DNA of 64,000 bases, from contig CM049311.1 of the NCBI GenBank assembly GCA_026874595.1, positions 70,850,453 through 70,914,452 of the forward strand, given 5' to 3'. Shown in pieces: positions 37,595-49,900 of the stretch (the first letter of the stretch is position 1; each line of letters begins with the position of its first letter). The stretch comes from Sipunculus nudus. Taxonomy: Eukaryota; Annelida; Sipuncula; Golfingiida; Sipunculidae. The notes under the pieces were generated by a model. It was given only the letters and a program-made list of their open reading frames with translations. It searched no databases and had not been told where the DNA came from. Both the position numbers and the translations under genes were made by a program.

Positions 37595-37720
37595 TGAAGA
37601 GACAAAAACAGTGACAAAAACTGAGAGACAGAGAGAAAGATAAAGAAATATATAGAGAAAAAAGAAAGAGACAAAGAGAAGGACAGAGGCAAAGAGAAAG
37701 ACAGCGACAAAGAAAAACAT

Positions 37721-37759
<39 letters not shown>

Positions 37760-37772
37760 CAAAGAAAAAGAT
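37595..37772. repeat. Purine-rich (GA)n low-complexity tract
   Basis: About 180 bp of the plus strand is nearly all purine, with GAGAGA runs and repeated GACAAAGA words. Minus-strand frames across it (37527-37802 and 37579-37878) give Ser/Leu/Phe-rich products and are not genes. Confidence 0.9.
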
Positions 37773-37889
37773 TGGAAAGTCTGAGAGTGAGACCATGAAC
37801 AATTAATTTAAAAGAAACAATTTTCACACAGATAAGATGACAAAGTACCAACTGCTCTGTGATCCTGCTCTGTGGCAAGGGGAATAGAG

Positions 37890-38600
37890 TGAGGCATGTT
37901 GTATATTAGCATGGATGTCTACAGCGTAAACATGAATGTAGGTGTGCCACCTGTCATAAAATCGAAAAAATTGTCCAGGATGTATATACCTGCAAAATTT
38001 CAGGTGGAAAAGTCAAACCACTGCTGAGATATGAGTGATTTTATCCCAAGGCAGATGAATAGATGGACCCTGTGTGTAAGTGGTTGCAGGTGGCTCTACC
38101 AGCTTTGCCTATGGTGAAGAGCTATGTGAGATCTATACACATGCAAAATTTTGGCCCAATTGGTCAAATGATTCCTGAGATATGAGCTTGGATGTCTGCA
38201 GAGTAAATGTGAATGTAGGGGGTGCCACCTGTCATAAAATGGAGAAAGCTGTCCAGGATGTATAAACCTGCAAAATTTCAGGTGGATAAGTCAAACCACT
38301 GCTGAGATATGAGGCAAATGTACAGATGGATGCTGTGTAAAAATGGTTGCAGGTGGCGCCACCATTTTTAGTATATGTTATAAAGCTATCAAAGGGCAAC
38401 ATATGGGCAAAATTTTTAGCCTGATCGGTCAAACGGTTCCCGAGATATGTGGGTTTATGTGTGGAAACAGACGCACAAATGGATGCTGGGCAGAGAGGAA
38501 AGGTCAGAGATCAACCAAAAATGAGGGCGCAGCAATTGACAATGACCTGATGGTAAACCCGATTCGCTTAAAAGGCAAACCAAGGTTTTTCAAACAGTTG
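37890..38600 (+). mobile_element. Family-B element, truncated copy B1
   Basis: Carries just under two units of the 277-bp family-B core: the landmark GGATGTCT falls at 37913 and 38190, and the equivalent point of a third would be near 38460. One unit contains GGTGGCGCCACC at 38352-38363. The tail (GGAAAGGTCAGAGATCAA) matches copy B2. The CTAGAATACGGG start and the TTGTATC hairpin end seen in B2 are missing, so both ends look lost. No coding sequence. Confidence 0.65.
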
Positions 38601-38634
38601 AAAGATATAGTTCCAATAATCTGGGAATTCTGCA

Positions 38635-38693
38635 TCTAGACATAGTGTCTAGATGTCTAGATGCTGTGTCTAGATGTCTAGACATTGTCTAGA
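38635..38693. repeat. Cluster of six TCTAGA palindromes
   Basis: TCTAGA occurs at 38635, 38648, 38656, 38669, 38677 and 38688. The 13-8-13-8 spacing shows a 21-bp unit carrying two sites, tandemly duplicated. Most copies are within GTCTAGAT or GTCTAGAC, so the segment can fold on itself in several registers. It lies just beyond the end of B1. Confidence 0.85.
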
Positions 38694-38699
38694 CACCCG

Positions 38700-39000
38700 C
38701 CAGAGCCAGGTCAGTTGCCATGGTGATGTCTGGACCCCACTTGTTTGTAATGAGTGACCTCTTGACTTGGCTGCTGAAACTCAGCATGTTGTCAAATCTG
38801 TTTTCAAACACAGAAAGCCTTTTTCAATTGGCTACAATGCTTTTTTAAAGCTGTATTTACCGAATCTATTCTTATAAAATTGGCAGAACCCTACCATAGA
38901 ATAATTCTTGTAAAGTTTAAACCAATCAGCTTAACAGTTTCATCATAAATCAGTGTATAAGCTAGAAGAAATAAAATTACATTTTCACTTGTAAAAAACA
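38700..39000. other. Non-coding DNA between repeats
   Basis: Nothing recognisable was seen. Confidence 0.35.
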
Positions 39001-39486
39001 CATCAATGTAGGTGGCGCCACCAATACCTCAATTTCAGATATGACATATGTGACAAACATTGGTATAAAATTTGGTGATTATAGCTCTAGCTGTTTCTGA
39101 GATTTTAATTTTAGTGTGCTTTTTTGGAAAGATGACTAAGTTCAACCTTCTGTAAATCGGCCAAAAATTTCAGAACTGGATTCATTTGAACAAACATGAG
39201 AAAGATTGTTCCAGAGATCATTTCTGTGAAATATTGGACAATTTGGCTGGATAGTTTCGGAGAAGAAGATTTTTTAAAGCTTTTTTAGCTTTTTCCCTAT
39301 AAAATCTAAGAAAATGCAGTTAGAAAAAAAAAATCCGACAGAGTTTTTCAGATGACTGATTATTTGCAAAAAATTTGGTGATGCTAGCTTCTGCCGTTTT
39401 CAAGATAGCTATGGTTAACGTACAGACGACGCATGACACACAACGCACACAGACACCACATAATCTCACAGGTTCGCTAATAATAT
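39001..39486 (+). mobile_element. Family-F repeat fragment
   Basis: Contains the palindrome GGTGGCGCCACC at 39011-39022, then phrases typical of the other cores in this window (AAAATTTGGTGAT twice, GTTTCTGAGA, GTTTCGGAGA) and a CACACA-rich tail (GACGACGCATGACACACAAC) before GGTTCGCTAATAAT. It looks like a decayed relative of the tandem-core elements. Ends are uncertain and no coding sequence is present. Confidence 0.45.
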
Positions 39487-39636
39487 TGTTCAGTTTTTTA
39501 TAAAGAATTTAAATGCTCATTGACTGATTTGCTAAACTGAATAATTAAAGGCTTTATCTAGGAAACAAGAAGCTAATCTCTGTGCCTTGGGAGTATGAAA
39601 TGGTTAAATAGATATAATTATGAAACAAATTAAAAA

Positions 39637-42247
39637 CAAGGGACCTTTGGGTCACGACGCTCAGCTGTTATATATGATAAAAAAATATAATTTAGAAATG
39701 AGGCACATGCTGGTTTTGTGTGGTAATAAATATAAGCTGTATTATGAGTTGTATTATGTATGATTTTGATAGTACCTTTGGAGACAGGGAAGAGGATTGA
39801 TTTCATTTATTTTATTAACAAATGGAGTACTATTGTCACCCAGATTTTGACTTGGCCATATAACTTATAAGCAGAAAATATAATATAAGAGTTTAACTAT
39901 TTATTAAAAAAAAATTACAAATATTGTCCCAAATATAATTTTTATAAAAAATAATAAGAGAATCATATGATTTTTTAAAATGAAATATAACTGATATGAT
40001 TATTAAAATAATATTGAAAATTATATTCATGAATGCATTCATGAATACATTTTGAAAGTATTTGCACGAGTATTCATATACTTTCATTTTTACCTGAATT
40101 TCTATTCTTTATGCAAGAAATTTTATAATGGAGTACATTATCATATTCGTATTTAAATACAATTACAAAGTATTCACACCATGTCTGGTATTTATTCAGT
40201 TTCACCAACCAATGATGTTGAGAATCCAGAATATACAAAATTCACACATTTAAATAATGATCATAAGTACCTGGTTTTATGGCCTTTATTTATATTAAAA
40301 AATAACTGTAAAAAATTCATTTTGGACTAATTTCACATCAATGTACACACTAGACACAGTAGGAATCTAGATTAATATTATCAACTGCATCTTTGTCTAT
40401 CATTAATTTCCTTCATATGATCCCTAATGATTAGTAATGAATAATATGATTTACTTCTTTATCATTAAAATTGAACTGAAAAATGCCATAGGTGACTGCA
40501 TGGTGTTATTTAGAATATGTGACATTCTACCCATCGATACAAGATTCTTATATCATCAGTAACTGCAAGTTAATTTCCTGTTATTATAAACTAACAAATT
40601 CCTTTTCTATTTTTCTTTAATTTGTTATTAAAAACCAATAAAAATTTATTAATTTATTGTTTATTGTTATGTTGTTGGTTAAAACTACTAGATGAGTTGG
40701 GTTGGACACCTGGATCAACTGTGGCTGGCCATAAGCTGCCTGGATTCCTGTATGCCTCGCCTCAAGCGTGCATAATTTGATGAAAGGTCAACAAGGTCAA
40801 CATACAGGTGACTCAAGAGGGGCTGGAGAGAGCCAAAGTCTGACAGGGTCTCATAAAAAACATTAATAAAAGCTACAATTTTTGGCCAATTTCTTGCAGC
40901 TTTTAAACTAAAAAGCTGAAATCCTAATGTGTGCATGATATGAAAATTATATCAACAGTGCTCACAGGACACAAACGTGCCATGGTCACAGTTGGGCAAA
41001 ATTTAAGGTACTAATTTTATATTTATACTAATAACTTATAAAATTTGAAAAATTCAGAACTAATTTTGGGTATTCAATTGAATCTTGATTAAATAATGTT
41101 ACATCCCTGACAAAAAAATCTCTAGCTTCAGCAATCCCCTTGTTAAGGGAGTAAATATATTTCTTGATTTTTTACAAAGTGCATTATGTTTGGGCCCATA
41201 ACTTAAAACAATTACGCAATACTGACATCATTCTGGCATGTGCATAGAGAATGAAAAATATGTATATTATTAATGATCAAAGTCAGATCAGTGGTTTTGA
41301 TATTAGGCAGTCTTGAAGTGTAACAATGGGTTTTTAATGGAAAAATGAAGTTTTTCATTAATATCTCGAAGGTATTAAGTCCTAGTGACCAAATTCTTGG
41401 CATGGTAGGGGATTTTGGAGACATCTAACTGTATGCCGAATTTAAGGAACTAAGAGCTGAAGCTGGGGAGCTGAGCTCTTGCAAACTGCATAACACTAGC
41501 TTGATGTAAACAATATGTTACATGGTGCTTGAAAACTTATTAAATCTACAGTTTTTGATCAACTGGTTTCAAATTTTTGGTGTTAACAGTTGAAATGCTG
41601 ACAAAAACATGCTGTGAAAATTAAATCCACAGTACTTACAGGAAAAAAAAGTGCCATGGTCAAAGTTGGGCAAAATTTAAGGTACCAATTTTTTATTTTT
41701 ATTAATATTTTAAAAAATTTAAAAGATTTTCATCTAATTTTGGGTATAAAATTTAATTTTGATTAATTAAAGTTATATTACTGGAAAAAAGGTCGATAGC
41801 TTTAACATTTTTTGTGTTAAGTGATCAAATATCTTTCCTGATTTTTTACAAAATGCATTATGTTTGGGCCCATAACTTTTTTAAATTAAATAATACAGAC
41901 ATAATTTCTGGCATGTACATAGGAACTATATAGAGGAATATTTATGGTAAATATGAGGAAAAACAGATGAGTGGTTTTGATATTAGGCAGTTCTGAAGTG
42001 TGAAAATAGGTTTTTTATAAAAAATTGAGGTTTTTCCTTAATTTCTCAAAGGAACAAAGTTGCAAAGACCCAGTTTTCGGCTTGGTAGGAGATCTTGGGG
42101 ACATCTAACATTATGCCGAATTTTGGATTCCTAGGTCTTACGGTTTCAAAACGTGCCACATCTACGGACGGACGGACGGACAGACGGACGGACGACGGAC
42201 AATGGACCACGACTATAGCTCAGATGACTTATAGTCAGCTGAGCTAA
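39637..42247 (+). mobile_element. Family-A element, copy A2 (about 2.6 kb)
   Basis: The left end is CAAGGGACCTTTGGGTCAC with GCTCAGCTG. The right end has the same AGCTCAG/CTGAGCT hairpin, then A residues, with an ACGG tract at about 42164-42200. It is collinear with copy A3 (47760-50406) throughout, including a left part not present in A1. The right half contains two related modules about 674 bp apart (the GTGCCATGGTCA landmark at 40977 and 41651). Short frames inside it are not genes. The target is an A run on both sides. Confidence 0.8.
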
Positions 42248-42249
42248 AA

Positions 42250-42720
42250 AACCAGGAACTCCACTGAAAGGGAACTATTGATTCACAACCTGCTTGACCT
42301 GATTCATTCTTCCAGCAACAAAGACTGCCACGGGGATACACATTGCATATAATTACAGACAGATTCTCCTCAGGTGCATTTTTACAAATCACCAGAAAAT
42401 GAAAGCGTAGCCAGATTTCCATAAATTCATAGATAAAAGCAGACTGAAGCTGATCAATATGTTCCAGTGACGGCCCCAGTGATTCCACCAATTTGACTTT
42501 GAACACGACCATATTTGGCTAATAGATCACCCAGCTGATGCGGTGATTGGGAACAAATCGTTCCACCTTTCCTGATAAGGTTTCCTTCGGCACTGACTAC
42601 ATGAGGTTTCATCTGTATATAAACAGGGATTAGGCGTTAATCTTACAGGGTTGTATTCTGGCCAGGAACTCCTGGCACAGTCAATGCAAACCGTGACCTT
42701 TTTCAGTAAGGGCATCTAAG
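42250..42720 (-). other. GC-richer block with adjoining minus-strand frames, no gene called
   Basis: This block just downstream of A2 is less AT-rich than its surroundings. It carries two minus-strand frames: 42527-42715 (62 codons, with the Cys pattern SCSQCRRK) and 42213-42512 (99 codons). They lie in different phases and the second runs into the A2 terminus. I do not recognise either product. They could be remnants of an exon or a pseudogene, or chance frames. Confidence 0.2.
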
Positions 42721-43041
42721 GATGAAATTACTGACGGTGTATTTCGCCAACATTCTTTTTCAATGGTTTTTCACAGTGCAGTGCAAAGCCACAGTACAGA
42801 ATCAAAGTTTATTACCCGTATACAACTGCTTTTAACATAGTTATATAGCTACAGAAAGTGGTTGCAGACATTACTCATATTTATAAATGGTAGGATTTTC
42901 TCAATTTAAAATGACATAATTGCATCTAATTAAACATGTCATTATGCCTGGGCCTGAATCCAAGTGTGTAAAACTGTTTTTCCTCAAAGTCACCTAAATT
43001 TCTCACACTAAAAACATAAAAACTGTGTGTGACCTGGTCAT

Positions 43042-43049
43042 TTATATAT

Positions 43050-43080
<31 letters not shown>

Positions 43081-43086
43081 CACATT

Positions 43087-43151
<65 letters not shown>
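43042..43151. repeat. (TA)n microsatellite, about 110 bp
   Basis: Long TA dinucleotide run interrupted by AAATA and by CACATTTACA near 43081-43090. The tyrosine/isoleucine-rich minus-strand frame across it is an artefact. Confidence 0.95.
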
Positions 43152-43155
<4 letters not shown>

Positions 43156-43745
43156 GAGGCCATGCATGCTTCTCTTATGAAATAATACGATGACAAAGAA
43201 CTGAACTCTCATCCAATTAAGTTTAGGTGTGTGTGTGAACATAAATATACAAGGGGAGCAAAAACCTAGGGAGCCTGAATTTTACAGACACCTAAGACAG
43301 GTCCGTGAAAATGTAAGCCCCCGTCACACAGTCACTGTTTACAACCATGCTAGGTCACAGTGCTGGATATCGGGCATCCTTGGGGGTCCTGGGTGGGTCC
43401 CTTGGCAAATCGTACTAACCTGCAGGGATGATTTGTTATGATCCATAAGTTGCTACAGTAGTTTTAAACAGTCTGACGCTTTTGTGGGTCACAGTAGCCC
43501 CATTTATACCACAGTGATTATACTACCGTAAGCAGTACCGAATATGTGTGACTAGTACTTTACTATTTACCATATTACACCAGGTTGCCAGCAGCCAACC
43601 ATTAAAGAATCTAGCTCTGACGTTTCACTAACTTTATAATTGGTGTTTATGGATAAATTAACTTGTTAACCTTGGATTCTGTAACCTCACTGTTTAAACA
43701 AACTTAATTTACCACCAAACAATTGCAACTGAAAACCATGAATAA
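43152..43745. other. Non-coding DNA
   Basis: Nothing recognisable. Less AT-rich than average, with one short plus-strand frame (43229-43441) that has no motif. Confidence 0.35.
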
Positions 43746-44904
43746 CTAGAATACGGGTAGTCGACAAGCGACTACTTGTATCCGCAATAAGAGTGGAATG
43801 GGTGAAGTGAGGCATGGATTGAGTGGCAAGGGAAAACAGAGTGAAGTGTTGCATATTAGCATGGATGTCTGCAGCCGAAATGTGTATGTAGGTTGCGCCA
43901 CCTACCACTAAATCCAGAAAGCTGTCCAAGTTGTATACATATGCAAAATTTAAGGCAGATAAGTCAAACCACTACAAGTATATGAGTGATTTTAGCACAT
44001 GGCAGACAAACAGACGGATGCTGTGCAAAAATGGTCGCAGGTGGCCCCACCAGTTTTGCATATGATAAAGAGCTATGTGAGATCTATACACATGCAAAAC
44101 TTTGGCCCAATCGGTCAAACGGTTTCTGAGATATAAGCTTGGATGTCTGCAGCATAAACTAGATTGTAGGTGGTCCAACCTGTAATAAAATCAAGTGGGC
44201 TGTCCAGGATGTATAAACCTGCAAAAGTTTAGACAGATATGTCAAACCACTGCTGAGATAGGAGTGACTTTATCCCACAGCAGACAAACAGACAGATTCT
44301 GTGCAAAAATTGTTGCAGGTGGCACTGTCAGTTTTGCGTATGATAAAGAGCTATGTGAAATCTATACACATGCAAAATTTAGGCCAATTGGTCCAACAGT
44401 TCCCGAGATATGAGCTTGGATGTCTGCAGCATAAATAAGAATGTAGGTGGCGCCACCTGTCATAAAATCAGGAAAGCTATCCAGGATGTATACGCATGCT
44501 GAATTTCAGGTGAATTAGTCAAACCACAGCTGACATATGAGTGATTTTAACCCAAGGCAGATGAACAGATGGACACTGTGCGAACATGGTTGCAGGTGGC
44601 GCCACCATTTTTTGTGTATGTTATAAAGCTCTACAAGGGCTACATTTGTGCAAAAAATTTTTTTCCTGATCAGTCAAACGGTTCCCGAGATATGTGGGTT
44701 TATGTGTGGAAACAGACGCACAAATGGGCGCAGAGCGCAGAGGAAAGGTCAGAGGTCAAAACAAAATCAGGGCACAGCAGTTCACATGTGACCCGAACAT
44801 AATCCCAGGTTTCGTAAAATTCCCCCCAGCAGTTATGGAGAAGTTCTCTGAACACCTACGCGGCGGCGGTTGGCTGAAAACTTTGTATCCGCAGATACAA
44901 TAAA
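43746..44904 (+). mobile_element. Family-B element, copy B2 (about 1.16 kb)
   Basis: Starts CTAGAATACGG, directly followed by a hairpin with arms GTAGTCG and CGACTAC. The core is about three tandem units of 277-278 bp, with the landmark GGATGTCT at 43863, 44141 and 44418. Units contain GGTGGCGCCACC (44446-44457 and 44595-44606, perfect; 43892 and 44042, degenerate) and GGTCAAACGGTT followed by GAGATAT. The right end is a perfect hairpin, TTGTATC/GATACAA with loop CGCA (44883-44900), then TAAA. Left flank AATAA and right flank TAAA fit insertion in A-rich DNA. No coding capacity. The architecture fits tandem-core rolling-circle-type non-autonomous elements. Confidence 0.72.
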
Positions 44905-45399
44905 CTCTGCATATACACCAGAACCTAAAACTGACAGGGCAATGAATATCAATATGGATAATGGCCTTAAAGGAGTGTAGGGATACAAAACCCTTTCAAT
45001 CTGATATGATCAGCTGTGGTAACCATGGCTATATCTAAAAATTTCCAGTCTTTCTAATCACTTTCAACAATAACAGCAGAATTCCATGACTGTTGATGAA
45101 ATTCAATGACCTTGAAATATATAATTTTTTTCTTGACTCTTCCTGTTCTGCTAGCGCCCCTGAACAAAATCCTCTCCAATACAGGTCTATCTCCATTATG
45201 GCCATCATTTTTTTTAAGCAGACATAAGTTAAAAACTCTCTGTTACATCCTCTTTTAAACCCTATATTAAGGTTTAAGGGTACATCTATTCAACTTATCT
45301 GGCAAAAATTGGCTGGACTAATTTAACTGAGTATTTTGTGAATAAATAACTGTGTTTTCAAAGAAAAGTGACCTCCAACCTTAGTTACCAGTATTAACA
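44905..45399. other. Non-coding DNA
   Basis: No feature recognised between the B2 and family-G repeats. Confidence 0.35.
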
Positions 45400-45890
45400 A
45401 GAAAACATGATCGGTAGCACAGGCTTGTCCCCGGCCATTCATGGATGTAGCTGCAGGATAGTTTTGAATACAATGGGAAATTCTAGATCAAGAAACTCCT
45501 TAAAAGAACTGATTGAGTGTAAAATCAGTAATAATAACAGTAATGTCTGTGTGACCTTGAAAACTGTGGCAAGGTCATCCATGTTTGAACCTGACCTTGC
45601 CCATTATGAGATGCCTCAATGTTGTGAGTTTAATGACTGTGCCTTTAACTCTTTTTACATTACTGAGCTTATATCATATTTGTATGATCACATCTGTGAC
45701 CTTGAAAAATGTTTCAAAGTCATCCATATTGAACTTGACTCATTCCAAGAGTTTCAGCAATGGTGTGAGTTTGGTGACTATATTTCAATTTGTTTTCAAG
45801 TTATTGCATTGACATCATATTTTTTATGGATGGATAGATGGACAGAAGGAAGAACGCTCACCATTTCTGTGTCCTAGCTCTGCTGACAGT
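45400..45890 (+). repeat. Family-G repeat fragment with 144-bp spaced units
   Basis: The phrase GTGACCTTGAAAA..., with CAAGGTCATCCAT downstream, occurs twice 144 bp apart (45551 and 45695). The fragment ends in a GGATGGATAGATGGACAGAAGG tract split here as GGATGGATAGATGG then ACAGAAGG, resembling the tetranucleotide tails of the other elements. GACCTTGAAA and AAGGTCA-CCAT phrases are shared with family C. The 156-codon frame at 45407-45877 lies wholly within this repeat and is therefore not called as a gene. Confidence 0.5.
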
Positions 45891-46416
45891 GACTTTAAAT
45901 GGCAACAGCAGGGGACAACCAGTCCTTAAAGAGCCAGAAAAAAATCTGTTGGTATTAGAATTAACAATTAACAGTAGTATTATTCAAGGGATATGTCTTT
46001 TCTTAATATGCTGTCCAAAACTTTGATCTGCAACAATTAATATATGCAAGACGACTCCAGTGGAACTTTATAGTTTAATTCTCTTTTACTGAACCATAGG
46101 TAGAACTGCTGAGTTAACTGTGAATAAGCCATAAGTTTACCCAATCCATAGTTTTTTTAACCAGATCAGTGTAAACTCTTGGTTTAATGGGAAACAAGTT
46201 TAAAATCTTCCAAGAAAACAGTATAAAATTGTCTGAAAAATGTATGAAAAAAGTAAAATCAATGCCAAATAGCACATTTCTTTCTTTTTACAATATAAAG
46301 TATGTGATACTTCTGAACAAGCTTAAAGTATGAAAGTATATATACATTCCAGTATTCCATATATCCAGTGATTTTGTAAAACAACTGCAAGATTACAGCA
46401 GAAAATCCATACATAA
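45891..46416. other. Non-coding DNA
   Basis: Nothing recognisable between the family-G fragment and copy A4. Confidence 0.35.
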
Positions 46417-46813
46417 CAAGGGACCCATGAAGTTGACCTTTAAGGTAATAATCTAAAATAATATCAAAAGAAGATAAAGTTTAAGAGGAAAAGGTAATAT
46501 AGGCCACGGCTGGTTGATATGGTTGGATTGTATTGATGAGTAAGGAATAGTTGCAAATAATATTTTGTGACTAAACCATGCATTTCCTAATGCCAAACTG
46601 AATCATTGTGAACATAAGATGAATAACCATGATCATTTGTTGGCTTTTTGATAAATTGTTGAAGTTCAGTAGTTTTACACATTTGTTAAATTGGATCTTT
46701 TATTATAATATATATCATGACATATATGTATTTTATTTTTGTTTTATAAAATTTATACAGTTGAAATATAACTAATGTCTCCAGTCCCAAGGACTTGGTG
46801 GTGGTGTGGTGGT

Positions 46814-46830
46814 GGGGGGGGGGGGGGGGG
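46814..46830. repeat. Poly(G)17 tract
   Basis: Run of 17 G residues following GGTGGTG repeats, inside the split A4 region. Confidence 0.9.
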
Positions 46831-46925
46831 CACTAGAGGAATGATGGGAGTTTCAACATCTCTGTATTATCAAAGTGTATATACAAAGGATTTTTCATTT
46901 AATACAACAATGCTTACAGGATAAA

Positions 46926-49900
46926 CTAGAATATCAGCAGAAGCTGACAAAAGCCCTCAGCCAAAAGAACAGTGTTTAGAGGTGGTAGCAGAAACAAGTA
47001 CTAAATATCTGTTCTCACATGGATGTATATCTGTACATGTCTCAGTTATAAATTTAAAATGGAGAGGTATGTACCATGATTCATAACAATCCACGAAATG
47101 CTTCCTGAAATATAAGCTTCTCAGTTTTATTCTATTATAAGCTCTGTGACCTTGAAAAGTAGATCAAGGTCACCCATCTTCGAACTTGACCGAGATTTTG
47201 TCCATATACATCTTCACCAAAGAAATAAAATTCCTATTGTGAATCATTTAAGAGATATCCCGCTCACAAAGACAAAGTTGAAAAATCCAAGAAAAATTCA
47301 TTAAAAATCAGAAATTGTAGGTGATGCCCCCAAACTAGTGCAGCAGTTACAGACCATCAGTCCCTATGATCATAATAAGTATTGTGAAAATCCACCAAAT
47401 GGTTCCTGAGAAATAAGCTTCTAAATGTTTTTTCTATAATCAGCTCTAAAATGTAGAAAAATAGGTCAAGGTCACCCATCTTCGAACTTGACCGAGATTT
47501 TGTCAATATCCATCTTCACCCAAAAAATAATATTCCTACGGTGAATCCTTTTAGAGATATCCCGCTCACAAGCCCAAAAATGAAAAATCTGATAAAAATT
47601 AATTAAAAATCAGAAATTGTAGGTGGCGCCACCAAACTTGTGTAGCAGGTACAGACTATTAGTCCCAATAATCATAGTAAGTTTTGTGAAAATCCACCAA
47701 ATGGTTACTGAGTAATAAGCATCTAAGTGTTTTTCTATAATCAGCTCTAAAATGTAGAACAAGGGACCTATGGGTCACGGCGCTCAGCTGATATATATGA
47801 TAAAAAATATGATTTAGAAATGAGGCACATGCTGGTTTTATATGGTAATAAAAATAAGCTGTATTATGAGTTGTTGTTGTTTAGCTTATGTATGATTTTG
47901 ATAGTACCTTTGGAGACAGGAAAGAGGATTAATTTCATTTATTTCATTAACAAATGGAGTGGGATTGTCACACAGATTTTGACTTGGCCATATAACTAAT
48001 ATAAGCAGAACATATAATATAAGAGTTTAACTATTTATTAGAAAAATTACAAATATTGTCCTAAATATAATTTTTATTAAAAAATAATAAGAGAATAGTA
48101 TGATTTTTTCAAATAAAATATGACTGAAATGATTATTAAAATAATATTAAAGAATATATTCATGAATGCATTCATTAATACATTTTGAAAATATTTGCAC
48201 TGGTATTCATATACTTTCATTTTTACCTGAATTCCCATTCTTATGAAAGAAATTTTATAATGGAGTACATATTCATATTCGTGTTTAAATACAATTGCAA
48301 AGTATTCGCACCATGTCTGGTATTTATTCAGTTTTCACCAAACAATGATGTTGAGAATCCAGAATATACAAAATTCACACATTTAAATAATGATCATAAG
48401 TACCTGGTTTTATGGCTTTTATTTATATTTAAAAAAAAAATGTAATATATTTATTTTGGACTAATTTCACATCAATGTACACACTAGACACAGTAGGAAT
48501 CTAGATTAAAATTCTCAACTGCATCTTTGTCTATCATTAATTTCCTTCATATGATCCCTAATGATTAGTAATGAATAATATGATTTACTATTTTATCATT
48601 AAAATTGAACTGAAAAATACCATAGGTGACTGCATGGTGTTATTTGGAATACATGACATTCTATCCATCGATACAAGATTCTTATATCATCAGTAACTGC
48701 AAGTTAATTTCCTGTTATTATCAACTAACAAATTCCTTTTCTATTTTTCTTTAATTTGTTATTAAAAACCAATAAAAATTTATTAATTTATTGTTTATTG
48801 TTATGTTGTTGGTTAAAACTACTAGACGAGTTGGGTTGGACACCTAGATCAACTGTGGCTTGCCATTATAAAATAAGCTGCCTGGACGCCCCAGTTTATG
48901 TCTCGCCTCAAGCATGCATAATTTGCTGAAAGTTCAACCAGGTCAACATACAGGTGACTCAAGAGGTGCTACAGAGAGCCAAGGTCTGACATGGTCTCAT
49001 AAAAACATTAATAAAAGCTACAATTTTTGGCCAATTTCTTTCAGCTTTTCAAACTAAAAAGCTGAAATCTTTATGTGTGCATGATATGAAAATTATATCA
49101 ACAGTACTCACAGGAAACAAACATGCCATGGTCAAAGTTGGGCAAAATTGAAGGTCCTAATTTTATATTTATACTAATAACTTATACAATTTGAAAAATT
49201 CAGAACTAATTTTGGGTATTCAATTGAATCCTGATTAAATAATGTTACATCCCTGACAAAAATCTCTAGCTTCAGCAATCCTCTTGTTAAGGGAGTAAAT
49301 ATATTTCTTGATTTTTTACAAAGTGCATTGTGTTTGAGCCCATAACTTAAAACAATTACGCAATACTGACATCATTTCTGGCATGTGCATAGAGAATATA
49401 TAGAAAAATATGTATATTATATATGATTAAAGTCAGATCAGTGGTTTTGATATTAGGTGTCTTGAAGTGTAACAATGGGTTTTTAATGGAAAAATGAAGT
49501 TTTTCATTAATATCTCGAAGGTATTAAGTCCTAGTGATCAAATTCTTGGCATGGTAGGGGATTTTTGAGACATCTAATTGTATGCCAAATTTTAGGAACT
49601 AAGAGTTGAAGTTGGGGAGCTGAGCACTTGCAAACTGCATGACACTAGTTTAATGTAAACAATATGTTACATGGTGCTTGAAAGCTTGAATAAAATCTAC
49701 AGTTTTTGATCAACTGGTTTCAAATTTTTGGTGTTTACAGACAAAATGCTAAAAAAAACATGCTGTGAAAATTAAATCCACAGTACTTACAGGAAAGAAA
49801 CGTGCCATGGTCAAAGTTGGGCAAAATTTAAGGTACCAATTTTTTATTTTTGTTAATATTTTAAAAAATTTAAAAGATTTTGATCTAATTTTGGGTATAC

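Noticed and set aside
37527-37878. Two minus-strand frames of 91 and 99 codons
   Set aside because: They translate the GA-rich tract into Ser/Leu/Phe repeats.
43042-43242. Tyr/Ile-rich minus-strand frame
   Set aside because: It is a translation of the TA microsatellite.
45407-45877. 156-codon plus-strand frame
   Set aside because: It lies within the family-G tandem repeat (units 144 bp apart, a multiple of three, so the frame stays open) and reads into the tetranucleotide tail. No domain is recognisable.
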